NCBI RefSeq assembly: GCF_000002235.5
Contig: NW_022145594.1
Span: forward strand, 19,012,412-19,076,411
Origin: Strongylocentrotus purpuratus
Lineage: Eukaryota > Echinodermata > Echinoidea > Camarodonta > Strongylocentrotidae
Length of the DNA: 64,000 nucleotides
Direction of reading: 5' to 3'
A program made the translations under genes and the position numbers. The notes beneath the pieces are model-generated. The model was given only the letters and a program-made list of their open reading frames with translations. It made no database searches and was not told where the DNA came from. This document shows, piece by piece, positions 25,558 through 38,589 of this stretch; the stretch's first letter is position 1, and each line of letters begins with the position of its first letter.

Positions 25558-28500
25558 CCAATCAACAGCTGCTACGTCAGACGCGTCACGCAGTGGGCGG
25601 GAACAAAAAATGACAATGCCTCCCTTCTTGTATAAAGCATTTTGGCCGCACATCACTGAATGAAAATATTCAATGGTTATAGGGAATAATTTCATATAAC
25701 TTTGTTATCTGAGAATTGTTTTGAACTTTTTTTTCTTCATTTGTACAATTTTGAGGAAAGAAGGTTGATATTTTCGTTAACTTTTCTTCCTATCTTGTAT
25801 TTATTATTTGGGAGAGGGATGGGGGGGGGGGGGGAGGGGTTGGTAAACGAGTATTTTACCCAATTTTATGTATTTGATATTAATGTGAAGACGAATTTTA
25901 TTGAAATTAAATCGGGATTATAGACTAATAATCATAATGTTTGTGTGCCTTAATTCTTGTCTGTAGCAGAAGCTTATTGTAGTAGTTTTCCATTTTCATT
26001 TCCTCTTTCCATCCTCCTCCTTCTTATTTTCTGTTTTCCTTCTTCTTCTTAATTTTCGTATACATAGCACTAAATTAATGACTTGTTGTCTCTCCTTTTC
26101 GACATTCAAGTTTTCCTTCGATGTCTTTGTCTCTGCATCTGTGCCTACCTCCCACCCCGGCCCTTCCCCCTTATTTATCACTCTATTTTCATTTCTGGTT
26201 TTGTCATCCCTCCGCCGGAAGTGTCTGCTACCGATTGTAATATTTCCAATTACTGTCACTGAGAGAGGACGAAAGTGATAGAAGGAGTAACAGTCTTTTA
26301 ATCCCTTCTTACTTATGATTTCATATTTTAAACGGCTGCTACACTCTCCCCTGGAGCTCATATGATCCCCGTCACGGCTTGTTATCGTCTCTATGCATGG
26401 GCGAACCCGATGATGAATGTTACGACAGAGATCACTCTCGACCTCCAAAAGTCTTCTTCGATATCAATAACAACAACCACCCCGCGAAGAAACGGCCACG
26501 GTCCATAGACCACGCCCCCTCCTTGCACACGACACAAGTGACCGCCTCGCTGGTCACCGTTTACCGCACGGCTCCATTACGCCACGCCCCACAACGGCCC
26601 AATGCGAAGGTTACGCTTCATAAGCCACGCCTATGAAAGAGAAATTATTATTGTTTACGGTTGGTGAATGTCGCCCACCATACAGTTTTTACGCTGATGA
26701 TGATAGAACCATATTTTCTTTGTCATAATTTATCCGCTGAAGACCCTCGTTTGAAGGGATTGGGGAAATAAATGTGCCCTATATAGTGTTATTTTACTTG
26801 CCACCTTTTGCGAAGTTACAGGCCGAGTATAATCAGATAGCTCTTACACCTAATATCTGATTTCTCGAAGAGTTGACTTGCAAACATTACTCTCCTTGAA
26901 AGATGCCGTAAAGAGTTAGGAGTAAAGAAACTACATCAACGGGATATTGGAAGACATACTTCTATAAATAAGATGTTTCTAAAACCTGGAAATCAAATTT
27001 GAATGAACTATTTTATTGCGTGCAAGGAAAACACACTTTTGGAAGCAGGCATCGTGAGACTCCGAAGTGGAATCGTTTTATTTCCGTTTTTATCCGTTTT
27101 TGTAAAACCGGTTTCATCTAGATAAAAAATCCTTTCAAAGGTTATAATTTCACAGATTTATGGTCTTGAGGCGACAATTTATTCACCTTTAGTGAATACG
27201 ACAAATTCAGAACAATTTTGCAATTATTCTTCCTTTACCATACGATCCAAAATCAATCTAAGGCAATTCGAATAGCGTTTTTTTTTTCATTCATCACACA
27301 TTGGCATGGTCCATTTAGTTGATTTTACGAAAGATTTTGCAATGTGTTTCATATTACCAATAGTATTAAGTAATTGGAGTCACCGTTGCATGAGAGGGGA
27401 AAAGCGAAATGAATCCCTCTGACCCTCGTGTTAAAAAAAAATGCATTAAAAAAAAATGTTTTTTAGTGAACACATTGAAAGAGCAGCTTGTGTGACAAGC
27501 TTAGGAAACTAGCCACCTTTGTATTATTTCCTTGCTAGTGATATTGCTCACATCACATAATTTGCCATGATATATGAAATAATCTATGAGAATCAAACCC
27601 TTTAAATAAAGAAACGAAATAAAAGGAAAGGTTAGAGAAAGTTTCCGCTGCACGACTAAAGCCAGACTCTTATTTTGACCCCTATGCCTCCTTCCCTTTC
27701 TTGTTGAACCGTCAAATAATTAAGTTCGTCTAATTGCATGAAATCTTAATTACCGGTTGCATCATTATGTAACAGGATAAATCGTCCATTTACACATTAC
27801 CTCCAGGAACCTGGCGGCCCCTGTATTAAACCTATGAGACTAAGGGAACTCGGTAGTAAACGGGTTAATGGAATGGTCATTGCTCATGTCTCACAGTGTT
27901 TGTATAGTAACAAACCCCTTCTTTCGGCTTAACCTCATAAAAGGAGAGGGTCACTTAAATGACGAATATCAACAGAGGCACCACTAATCGTCCACGGATA
28001 TTCGATTGTTGGTGAGTTAGATGAGAATCTAACCTTTAATAGCAAACCACTCTTAAAAGAAAGCAGACTGGTGAACATTGTCAATGTTTGAATGAAGTAT
28101 ATCGACGTCAAAATCACTTATGGAAATGGAATTTCAAATTGGTTGAATAAAAATTAGGTTAAGTCACTGTGATGTAGTGTAAGACAAATTTCCAGTTGTT
28201 CCCAACCACAATTAATGTCAATATTTCAAAAGTGTATGAGTCGTGAGGAACTTTTCTTTCGAGAGATCCTATAATAACATGCTACCTATAATATATTTTG
28301 AGCAGTGCCCCTTGGTAGAAGACATGCAGTTAAGAGAAATTGCCAACAATTGTTTCACAGTTAATCATGCTTTCAATAATGATGATAATAATAATGATAA
28401 TATCATTATCATCAATAATTGAAATTATAATAACATTATCACAATATTACAACAACAATGATAACAGTTATGATAAACAGCATTATTAGTAGTATTACTA

Positions 28501-29094
28501 TTATACTTATTGTTATAATCATCACCATCAATATTGGTATCAATCTAACTCTTAAAGCTGTATCCTATTTACAACTTTAGAGCCGGATCGATACCATGGA
28601 CCTGAGACACTCCAGGGGTGATGTCATATAACATCGGAACTAAAGGACCAACATGGGGTATAGTTGGGTCAAGATATGGTTTGACCCCCAACAAATTGCA
28701 ACAAAAGGTTTTTTCAACGGTTTCTAATAGTATTCGACCTGAAGAATAACATACTAAAAGCATACCCAAATCGAAGGTTCTGAAAGCTGTTATTCTCGAG
28801 ATGGCATCCAAGATGGCCGCCGATACCTCAAAATGACCATTGATCACTTATGTTCTATCATAGAGACATTATTTGGGTGTCTATCCTTTAGTTTTGGGGG
28901 TCAGAGAATCCATTGAGACAAGCATAGAATGGTTTGTGATGGTCCAGGAAATCCCAAGATGGCGTCAAAAATATTACACTCAACTTATCCGAACCCCTGC
29001 TTGATCTTGTGTATCGCCCTGGTATATACTTACATGTAGATTGAGAGTAGGGAGGGGGGTAGGTGGTTAAGTGAGTGAGTGAATGAATGAGCTA
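25558..29094. other. Gene-free stretch between genes 1 and 2
   Basis: Frames at 25996-26448 (minus) and 26379-26636 (plus) overlap on opposite strands and show no domain, so neither is called. About 26470-26640 is rich in GCCACGCC-like motifs. 27796-27868 holds the second palindromic repeat copy. 28370-28530 is AAT/ATT low-complexity DNA. 28600-28990 contains ATCCAAGATGGC-type sequence that may be an old dispersed repeat. Confidence 0.45.
27796..27868. repeat. Dispersed palindromic repeat, copy 2
   Basis: A diverged copy of 2223-2301. Shared blocks are GGAACCTGG, CCCCTGT versus TCCCTGT, CCTATG, and the right end GTAGTAAACGGGTTAA versus GTAGTTAACGGGTTAA. Confidence 0.5.
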
Positions 29095-29872
29095 GAGAGA
29101 GAGAGACAGAGAGAGACAGAGGGAGAGATGGAGAAGACAGTGAAGGAGAGGAAAAGGGGAATGGTATTACTGTTTGTGCGAATGTGAGAAGAGGGGAGAG
29201 CGAGAGAGAGATAGAGAGAGAGAGGGGGGGGGAGGAAAAGGGGGAGGGAGGGGAGGGGATTACTGTTTATCAAGTGTGATTGAAATGTAAGAAGTTATAA
29301 TCAATTTAACACATATTTTGTTTTGTTTTAAAGATTCATTATGACTTTTACAAATGGTGCTGGTCATGGTGGTCATCTTGCGTCTTCCGTTCACACGCAT
29401 TCTTAGTTAATTTCAAAGACAATTATTCATAACTCTTATTAAGCAGGCTTAAAAGCCTGTTTAACTGTAATCAATTAATAAATTGATTGGCAAATTATAC
29501 AGAGCTTTTTGATGTGATTATCTAAACCTATCATTTCAAGCACTGGTAAAAGAGGGGGAGGGGCTGCAATCCTTATAATTTTTTTGCTGTGCAGCCGATG
29601 GGGCATGACGTATTTTAACGCTCCAAGATGTATCGAAAGGGCAGCATGGGAAAAGTGGGACAAGTACTTCTGGACAGAGTCAGCTACATATACATACGAA
29701 TATTTAATGTCTTAGAAGCTTACTAAGGCCTCGGTCACCCCGCCAAACCGATTGCTTACCATTTGTTGTAGGCCTAATGCGCATTGTGATTCGGTTTGTT
29801 ACCAGTTTTATCGCTCTATGGATGGCTAGAAATTAAACAGTTTTGTCATCAGAAGTGGAGAGAAAGGGATAG

Positions 29873-29915
<43 letters not shown>
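29095..29915. repeat. (GA)n tracts
   Basis: Purine runs at about 29095-29260 and a purer (GA)n at 29876-29914. The sequence between (29270-29870) is AT-rich without recognisable content. Confidence 0.8.
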
Positions 29916-29920
<5 letters not shown>

Positions 29921-30044
29921 AATGAAGTCAGAATATATTCGACTCTATCCGAGAGATGAATATTAACAATGCATAGGCGAGCTCCAATAGTGATCATCCA
30001 TTTAATACATGTATATTTCCCACATCCACCCCATCCCTTCATGT

Positions 30045-30276
30045 TCCCTCTTTCTCTCTCTCTCTCTCTATGTCCGTCTGTGTGTTTGTGTCTGTGTGTG
30101 TGTGTGTGTGTCTCCCTCTATCTTTCTCTCTGTGTGTCTGTCTATCTGTGTCTCTCTGTGTCTCTCTCTCTTTTTTTCTCTCTCTCTCCCTCTCTTTCTC
30201 TATCCCTCTATATTTCTCTCTCTGTGCGTCTGTCTGTCTCTGTATGTGTGTGTATCTTTCTCTTTTTCTCTCTCTC

Positions 30277-30319
<43 letters not shown>

Positions 30320-30513
30320 CTGTTTATGTCTTCCCTATCTCTTTCTCTTATTTAACCCATTTTTTGTTTTGTGTTCTTACTTCTCTCTTAGTCGTCCTGT
30401 TTTTAGTCCACATTCTCGTTATCTAAGTTCACCTCATCCCCCTCTCTCATTCTCTCTCTCTCTCTCCTTTTCTCTCTCTCTCTTTCTCTCACCCTCTCTC
30501 TCTCTTTATCTAT

Positions 30514-30551
<38 letters not shown>

Positions 30552-30600
30552 TTCCCCATCTCTCTCTGAGTCTCCTTCGCTCTCTATCTTGCTCTATCTC
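30045..30600. repeat. Long (CT)n tract with (TG)n segments
   Basis: About 550 bp of mostly pyrimidine with GTGTGT blocks near 30090-30110 and 30235-30252. The 186-residue open frame over it is simple-sequence translation. Confidence 0.88.
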
Positions 30601-31757
30601 CACATCCCTTCTCTTGAGACTTCTATCAAATCAGGTCTGCCAATCATTCAAAAGACAGCTGGCATAGAACTCAAGAGTGAGGATAGATAGACCAAAAAAA
30701 AATGAGAGGTCAATGAGAGAAAGATAGCAAAAAGAATGTTTGTAGGAAGTATGTTAATAAAAGGAGAAAATTGAGGTATGAGACAAGCGTGGAGAGATAC
30801 GTAATGAAAGATTGATCGAGGTTGGTCGAGAAAAAAACTGAATGGGTATAAGGAGATATGGAGATGAGAACTAAATCCAATGATTCACATCGCGTGAAAA
30901 ATAAATAATCAATATACACAAATATGTAAGACCCCTAAATGAAAATAGGTATGGATTGAAACAGGAAAATGAGGGGGGACTTCCGTTTTTTGAGATATTT
31001 TAATTTCTATATCCATCTGTTTTGATGGGTGAGCGTGTTTGTGTGTACACTCAACATGCCTAACGTGTCTCGTCCAACTAGGGAAGGAAAATATTTTGTT
31101 TCAATAACTGTAACGATTAGTGGCGTAAACATTTACCCTAGTTGTCCGCAAACATTAAAGACCGTCAATACTACTGGGCCAGAAGGGATTAGACCACACA
31201 GCGAGGTCACTGACATGTGGCTATTTCATTAACTCAGCTCTCAACTAACATAAGAAAAAGAGGATCATGGGGATCAACAGGCACCGATTGGGGAAGTTTT
31301 CTATATAGAGGGAGCAAGTAGCTACAAGACCTTTAATGCCTCCTATTTAGCAAATTTGAATTAAACCGCGTAATGATAAGAGTAAAGATGGAGGCTGAGC
31401 CGTTAGGAAACATGAAACGCATCAAAAGGCGTGAGAAATGATTAACGGAGGATGAAAAGAATGATTATCCTCGGAAAATTATTAAATCATTAGGTTCAAG
31501 AGAGTATATGCCTGTTACGACAGGACGTCACCTGTTCTATATAACAAGATTGAATGGAAGGAAAATGTCCAGAAATAGGAAACTACTAGTACTATCAAAC
31601 CCCATGAATCATCCAGCGATTTGAAATTGCATTTTTTCGGGGTGGTTTTTTGAGATTATGGAAAATACTTCAAATTTGTGACGCCAATCCTCCATCAAAC
31701 CACAGAAAATCAATTATGCGTGAAAGTTGGAAGGCATTTACACCGACTTCAGAAACG
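30601..31757. other. Gene-free stretch upstream of gene 2
   Basis: No supported gene. The 3' part is the upstream flank of the gene 2 promoter. Confidence 0.5.
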
Positions 31758-31765
31758 TATATAAT
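31758..31765 (+). promoter_or_regulatory. TATA box of gene 2
   Basis: TATATAAT, about 30 bp upstream of the inferred start near 31790 and 85 bp before a donor at 31849. Confidence 0.55.
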
Positions 31766-31789
31766 CCTGTTGGGTAAGAAGATTCTCAA

Positions 31790-31848
31790 ACATTGGATTT
31801 GTGAATATCGCAGAGCTTAACACTGTCTTTGTTCGACTGATTATCCTG
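31790..31848 (+). other. Predicted non-coding exon 1 of gene 2
   Basis: The donor is TTATCCTG|GTGAGAAC at 31848/31849. The matching acceptor is TATTATAACAG ending at 32249, so exon 2 begins at 32250, 19 bases before the ATG. The start coordinate is approximate. Confidence 0.5.
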
Positions 31849-32096
31849 GTGAGAACTATTTTAATTGTATATCTCTTTTCTCATTCTCTTTTTTATTTAA
31901 AGTAAAACAACTCTTAAAGGGCAAAATAATTCATGAGGTTTTTGTGTTGTTGTTATTTTTATTAAAAATAATGTCATTGGAACTTTTTCACATCAAAAGT
32001 CACTATTTTCTTACTTCGTTTCTGATGTGTTTTTTTTTAAATATATTTGTTTGCGTATTTTCCAGAACTCCGAGCTGAACTCAATACTTGGTTCTT

Positions 32097-32168
32097 TAAT
32101 AATAATAATAATAATATTTAATGTTTATATAGCGCTTAATACAAATGTCTTTAGGCGCTTTACAAATA
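32097..32168. mobile_element. Retroelement tail-like fragment in gene 2 intron 1
   Basis: (AAT)n followed by ATTTAATGTTTATATAGCGC, then TAGGCGCTTTACAAATA. An ATT/AAT microsatellite joined to a TATATAGCGC...GGCGCTTTAC core resembles the 3' end of a dispersed retroelement common in marine invertebrates. A related-looking piece is at 1491-1533. Confidence 0.4.
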
Positions 32169-32268
32169 TATGTATATTTATTTATGTAAACTTTTATCGC
32201 AACAATTAATAATTCAGTTTTTTACTTATGCATTTTACTATTATAACAGAACGCTTCCATCATTGAAA

Positions 32269-32509
32269 ATGGCGTCTAAAGTTTTCTTGACAATCACCGT
32301 GTTCGTTTTCGTTGTCGCTCTGGCCGCGGCGATGGCGTTCGAAGATGATCCGTCTGACGAGGAGTTCGACATGGTGCTTGATCTTCTTGAGAAGAGGAGT
32401 AATGAGCTCGCTTTAGATGACGACATCTCGAACGAAACTTACGACATGGAAAAGAGGGGTCAGGGCAGAGGACGTTTCTTCCGTGAGTACTCTTTCTCTC
32501 TCTCACTTC

Positions 32510-32560
<51 letters not shown>

Positions 32561-32563
32561 AGT

Positions 32564-32595
<32 letters not shown>

Positions 32596-32727
32596 ATTCT
32601 ATCTCTTTATCTCTTTTGCTCTCTCCCTCTCTCACGCTCTCTCCTTCTCTCTCTCTCTCTTTCTATCTATTACTCTCTATCTCTCTCTCTCTCTCTTCTC
32701 CTCTTTCACTTTTCTTTTTCTCTCTCT

Positions 32728-32759
<32 letters not shown>

Positions 32760-34516
32760 AACTAACTCTCACACTTCCTGTCTCTCTCTCTCTGTTTCTT
32801 GTCCACTCCATTTCTCTCCCTCCCTCTTGCTCTCTCTCTCTCTCTCTCTATTCTATCTTTCTATCTCCTTTTCTCCCTCTCCCTCTATCCCGCTCTCTCT
32901 CCTTCTCCCTCTCTTTCTGTCAATCTCTTTATCTCTCTCTCTCTCTATCTATCTATCTCTCTCTCTCTTCTCCTCTTTCACTTTCCTTTTCCCTCTCTCT
33001 TGTCTCTTTATTTTCCTTATACCTGTTTCACAGTCTCAAGCACCGTCTTTCACCCCAACCGCCTTCTTAATTATTTACCTCATTATTCCATTCTGTCTAA
33101 TGGCTAATAAACAAGAGTCAGATGTGTGTATGTGTGTGTGGGGGGGGGGGGCTTCATTGATTTACTTATTTCGCTTGGTTGTACATAGTTCAATATTGCC
33201 CCTTTTACATGGCGTCAATATTTAATACCTATTTTGGTTCGACGTCGGAACCATTCAAATAATATGGAGCCGTCTATGAAGGAAATACAAATGTATACAA
33301 ATCTGTCTTTTATATTAATATGATATCGATAGAGCCATTAATGCGGCATTCCCCTATACGTTTAGCATAAACTAGTCTTTAATGAAAGCAGAATAATAAG
33401 AGAAGCAAACTTTTGAAAGTGTGGAAGAAATTGGTCTAAACGTGAGAAGGTTTTATTGATATAATAATTGTAATGACTATACGGAAGGGACTTCGGCAGA
33501 ATGTAGTACAGGACAGCTTTCTCATTTGCTCAAACACAAATGTTTCTAAAAGTCAACTTTCCAAAACATATGATTTGTTTATTTTGTTTATTTTTAGATG
33601 AACTGTAATGATATACATGTACTATCATTTGAGTAGTGCCCCGAGGAAGAAAGCGCTTAGAAAAAAAAACATGAATTCATATAATACATTGCTATACCGC
33701 AAAGGCGAGGGTTGTCTGGTGACTACGTCACAATGATTCAAATCCACTGACCAAATTGCCAATTTGAGATTTGCATATTACCAGCAATCATAATTTTCCT
33801 ATTATTGTTTCAATTTATTTCAAAATTTGACCATTCTGTCTATCCTATTTTTGTCTCATACAAATTAACAGATTACGAAGGTTAGATTGACCTTTCGATT
33901 GTTTTTTCCTCAATACAATATTAATATAGCAGCAAATAATTTGATGCAATAATTTTATTATTTGGTTTACATTCACTTTTACGGCTGCATTCTTGCTTAT
34001 GACAGTTGGACTCTCCATTTATCTTGACTATTTTTTTTACTTACCTCCATACTTTCAAGCTTTCAATTATGCATTTGTATTTGTGTGTATTTAAGTTGTC
34101 ACTCTTTATGTAAATCAATTATATTATATATATAATATTATTGTTATTAGAATGTTTTATATGTGATTTATCAATAAATGCAGAAACATCTGCTTAAAAA
34201 AATATAAAAAATAACGATGTAACCCTCAGCTAACGCGTCAAGAGTACGCAAAGCGCTGACGCACTAATAGTATTAGTACGCCAGTGACTGACGTTGCATG
34301 CGTAACGTGCATATCACATTTAAAGGTGTATTCTATGTTTTTTCTTTATTATCTTGGTTATGACGAAGTCTGTACTCATTAAATTTAACTATCAATTTAC
34401 CTCTTTATCTTATACATTTAGGTTGCACACATCGGGTATCCGGCCATACCTGCATCTGCGATAAGAGGTACAGGAAGCAACATCAGAAATACTACAGGGT
34501 CTGTTCCGGGTACTAG
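32269..34516 (+). CDS. Four-Cys secreted peptide precursor, gene 2
   Basis: Coding exons are 32269-32482 and 34422-34516, giving 102 residues. The start MASK matches genes 4 and 5. A longer upstream open frame is ignored because it lies across the exon 2 acceptor. Residues 1 to about 23 are the signal peptide (MASKVFLTITVF, then VVALAAAMA). A strongly acidic propeptide follows (EDDPSDEEFD, LALDDDISNE) with an internal EKR and a final MEKR site. The mature part is GQGRGRFFR, then a cysteine domain CTHRVSGHTCICDKRYRK and YYRVCSGY. Spacing is C-x8-C-x-C-x14-C. Mature length 39, net charge about +9, the most basic member. The donor is GTGAGT, followed almost at once by a 500-bp pyrimidine tract in the intron. 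AATAAA follows at 34728. Inferred role: secreted cationic defence-type peptide, released by furin/PC-like cleavage. A peptide hormone cannot be excluded. Confidence 0.85.
32488..33010. repeat. (CT)n tract at 5' end of gene 2 intron 2
   Basis: Over 500 bp of almost pure pyrimidine starting about five bases after the splice donor. Near-identical sub-blocks (for example TCTCTTCTCCTCTTTCACTTT) recur at about 32690 and 32965, showing internal duplication. The 351-residue open frame across it is exon 2 read into this simple sequence. Confidence 0.9.
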
Positions 34517-34727
34517 GACAAACCATAACCGTAACCGATGCTTGCGAAATGATCTGAGCATGCGCAGATGCTTGGACCTGTATTAATACTTGCTGCAAAC
34601 AGAGCCTGGTTGCCCTGTAAAATGATGAATTTCTTACAACAACATTTGTTTTAATTAAATTCAACCTAATTGAAAAAAAATCGTCTATTGGTGTAACATG
34701 TATTTTGGTCACTGAAAGAAATTAAAG

Positions 34728-34733
34728 AATAAA
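34728..34733 (+). other. Polyadenylation signal of gene 2
   Basis: AATAAA about 210 bases after the gene 2 stop codon. Confidence 0.6.
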
Positions 34734-35036
34734 ATGTGTCAACTCATTTGATAGTTTACGTGTATCTCTTTAGTTTTGACTACATTTGAGTGTTTCTGTG
34801 TTTCTTTTGGAACATGTACAAATGCACATGTACGATTCTTGTTTGATGGTCAATACTGTTCTACTTTGATATACAGGTTATTTATATTTTACTTTTCTAT
34901 AGCAACCTACTGTCCCTGCATTGCTCCGTTATTGAGGTATAAATATGTGTTGTAGAACCTGACCCTGTCCAGAAATCTATATCTGCCACTTTCTCTCTTT
35001 CCCTTAGGTGGCCACAGTAGACAGGTTTAACTGTAT

Positions 35037-36004
35037 CAGCGCTCAAAATACACGGGGGCGGTGGGCGATTCGCCCCCGTGAGCTACATAATCGCCCCCGT
35101 CAGGTTGCTCACGGGGGCGATTGCAAAATTAAAAATCGCCCCCGTGGAATTATAAAATAAAGATTATCTTTTCTGTTATAACTTTAACACAATATTGAGT
35201 TTCAATTTTTAAACCTTAAACCAATGAAATGGAACTTAGATTAGCGTGCAAGATTTCTCGTTTTATGAGTAGGCCTAGTTATTACCGATTCAGCTCGCAG
35301 TGCAAACACTGCAAACAAAAAAGAAAACAAGGTTATTTAATAAAAGGATCATGTGACAAATAATCATTGTGATTCAAATTGATGCAAGGATTTTTTTTTT
35401 TTAATAAGCAATGCTTTTCACCAGAATCTTCTTTGTAAAAACGACTTTTACAAATCTCAGCCATGCAAATCTGCCACTGTGTTGTAAGATCACTTTCAGA
35501 TTAGGAGAAGTGTATTCTTTAAAGAGTATTTTACATTGAATGGAACGTCTCAACTCAGTAAGCATGGCTGAGATTTGTAAAAGTTGTTTTTACAAAGAAG
35601 ATTCGGGTGAATAGCAGTGCTTATTCAAACAAATATTCGCATCAATTTGAATCACAATCATTATTTGTCGCTTAATCCCTTTTAATGACCTTGTTTTCTT
35701 TCTCGTTTGCAAGGGGAGAAGAAGATATGTCACGTTAAAGACATCATAAAGATCAGTGTTGTATGCGTATACACAGGCCAGTAACAGCTATGTAGCTTGT
35801 AAATTTGTAAGACGGAAAATGCTGATTGAAATGATAATGATGAAATAGCAAATAATTGAGGAGTATCATAGGTACCAATTCAATGGATTTTTGTATACAA
35901 AAAGAGCCCCCGTCAGTACTAAAAGAGCCCCCGTGAGAAGGCTCACGGGGGCTCTTTTGGGTGGGGGAAGAGCCCCCGTGGACAAAAAATTAATTTGAGC
36001 CCTA
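35037..36004. mobile_element. hAT-like foldback MITE
   Basis: A 968-bp element flanked by the 8-bp target duplication AACTGTAT (35029-35036 and 36005-36012). The ends are CAGCGCTCAAAAT and, inverted, TAGGGCTCAAAT. Next come repeated CGCCCCCGTGAG / CTCACGGGGG blocks. Inside, a second pair of arms (about 35305-35468 and 35565-35713, with AATCTTCTTTGTAAAAAC inverted) makes the whole element fold back. An 8-bp duplication with C/TAG-starting ends is characteristic of hAT elements. No transposase, so non-autonomous. Confidence 0.85.
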
Positions 36005-36006
36005 AA

Positions 36007-36008
<2 letters not shown>

Positions 36009-36051
<43 letters not shown>
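36009..36051. repeat. (TA)n microsatellite
   Basis: A TA dinucleotide run directly after the right target duplication of the hAT-like element. Confidence 0.85.
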
Positions 36052-36052
<1 letters not shown>

Positions 36053-38557
36053 CACAACCTAGTTAAATATGTCACCGTCCAGTCCTTTTTTGTTGTTGAT
36101 AATATTTACATATTTGCTAGAAACATTTATCTTACCTAATGCATGTTGTTTCACGGCTGATGACTGGAAGAAAAAGAGGTTCGCGGGAGAGAAAAAAGAA
36201 TCGGGAAAATTTTATTTAAATATAAGTATTATAATAGGATGATTTAAAGCCCCTGTAAAGTTTTGGGTGCCCTAAATTCGCCAACAATTTGATGGCAAGA
36301 TTCAACTTAAGTTGTATCATAATGTGCAAGAGGATGTCATTTAAGACATACTTCTGCAAAGGTTTTCCACCCAAAAATGTGTTTGAAGACAAATATTAAG
36401 ACAAAAATACATAATTTGGGTTTTGCTGTTGTACGCAGAAAACTTAAATGTTGTATTCTTTCATCAATAAAAGAGAGAGAGAGAGAGAGAGAGAGAGGCT
36501 GAAATAAAGGAGAGAGAGGGGGATAAGTAGATAGGGCAAGTTAGCTACAGAGAGGGAGAGAGAGAGAGAGAGAGAGAGAGATCCATGAAAATAATTTACA
36601 CAGAATTGCATGGATACTATCCCAATCATCATTATGAACATGAAGATTGTTTTTTCTTTTTCTTTTGTCCTTTTATGTTTTCTTTATTTTCACCTATCCA
36701 TGAACGTCATTAATATTCAATGCTCTAATCACATCTTCACGACTAATATTGTTCACTAATTAAAGATTTGATGAGTTTTAAAATTATATGAAAACGACGA
36801 AAGAACAATTGCTTCATCACACCGTGAACAACGCGATTATTAGTGCGTGTGACATTTATATCATTTTATTTAAGAATCTAGAATGTTTTTGCTTAATATG
36901 GTCCAATGTCCACGCTTTTGCAAAATGAACACGAATTACAAAAATCTCCGTGTCATTAGATTTGACTTTCTACAATTCATATTTGAAATTTAGGCAATAA
37001 TCGTCTCAGATGGCCGGAGCAAATAATAGATCCATATTGCCTTGTGCAATAGTACTTGTATTGCACCGCCTTCATCAATGTTGAATGCCCTAATTACATT
37101 CTTAATGCAGTATCGCATGTCATGAATAAGGTATTACGTTTTCCGAGTAATCTAGCCCAAATCATTGCTAATGACCAATTAAACATCCAATAATTACATA
37201 TTTTAGGCACGATTCCGAATGTTAATGACTTCATAAGATGTGACTGATTAAATGTAAAAGACATTGTTCCCTCTTTTATCTTCTTTATTTTTCTTTGGGT
37301 ATAACTTCCGGTGATGTTCAGACAAGAAGCGAAAATAGATCACTGTTCCTTTATTGCACATATTGTGAGTGTTCTGATTTCATTCATAAAGTACGTCATC
37401 TTATTTATGCTTTTGGCTCGCCATGGTCAATTATAATGTAAGCAGCCAAGCATGTAATGCCTTGGATATTAAATTTCGTGACAAGGAAAGCGTGACGAGA
37501 TTGCCAATGGGGAATACCTTCGCGTATGGAAGGGGAGTGAGAGACAGAAAGAACAGGAGAGAGGAACAGGAAGATATTAGATACACGTTATTTAGATTTC
37601 GGAAAGACATATGGCGGGAAACAAGAGAGAAAGACAGAGGGGAGAACAAGAAAGAGGAAGAGAGGGAAATTAAGAGGAAGAGAAATTATTTATAAAAAAA
37701 AACGTCTGGATAAAACTATATGAATGGATAGGAAGAGACAGAATGTATTGATATAAAAGTAAGATAAATGAATATAGACAGGAATACAACAAATATTACG
37801 GTTTGTACCAGAGAGAAAATGAAAGAAGATAAAGGGGAAGAAATAAAAGGCGAAGTTAACGAGAGGAAGCAGAAACTGACGGTCTGAACATGTGAGCATT
37901 ACTTTTTTCGCGAAAGAGGGAGATGCAGATAGGCAGACAGAGACAGACGTTCGAAGGGTAAAGTCAGATCATCATTCTACGGAAAACGAAAAATAGACAT
38001 ATAGAAAGAAAAAGCGAAAACGAAAGAGGAAGAGAGAACAATTATTATGCAGAGGTTCAGAAATGGATGAGTAGATAGAAAAATATACGGCAAGATAGGG
38101 AGACAATACAAAAAGACAGCAAAATAATACATGAACAATACGAGGACGAGCAGAATGAGAGAGAGAGACACAGAGACACAGAGAGAGAGACACAGAGAGA
38201 CAGAGAGAGACATACAGGCACAGATATAGTGAGAGAAAGACCGAGAGAGAGAGAAAGAGAGCGTATGTAAAGTGTCTAGAGAGAAAGAGAGAGATGGAGA
38301 AAGGAGCAGGGCAGAGTATAGACGGTAAAATATAACATTTTGTGAAGTAATCGGTTTTGATGTTCATATTAATTGTTTTTAACGCGCTAGATTGGCTCTG
38401 ACGTTGCAATGGACGGCATGTCGTCAACAAGGACAAGTTTAGAAATGGACCCAGAATAGCGCCTTGTCACACATCATTACTTACACTTGGATAGGCCTTT
38501 GTTTGACACAGGATCCCATGATACTTAAAATACTCGGCGATGACGGATGATGATGAC
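36052..38557. other. Gene-free stretch between genes 2 and 3
   Basis: (GA)n runs at about 36474-36497 and 36551-36581, and a purine-rich block at 37540-38310. No domain-bearing frame. The end is the upstream flank of the gene 3 promoter. Confidence 0.5.
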
Positions 38558-38566
38558 TATATAAAA
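38558..38566 (+). promoter_or_regulatory. TATA box of gene 3
   Basis: TATATAAAA, about 30 bp upstream of an inferred start near 38590. A donor AACTAAG|GTAAATG follows at 38682/38683. Confidence 0.55.
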
Positions 38567-38589
38567 TGCGTTGGAGATGGGATGGTATT

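Noticed and set aside
26379..26636. 85-residue plus-strand frame rich in His/Pro/Arg
   Set aside because: No signal peptide, domain or splice support, and it overlaps an equally long frame on the other strand. Part of its sequence is a short GCCACGCC-type repeat.
30009..30569. 186-residue Leu/Ser/Val/Cys frame
   Set aside because: Simple-sequence translation of (CT)n and (GT)n; no unique sequence domain.
32170..33225. 351-residue open frame with long Leu/Ser runs
   Set aside because: It is gene 2 exon 2 read upstream across its acceptor and downstream through the donor into a (CT)n intron. Paralogues show the spliced structure.
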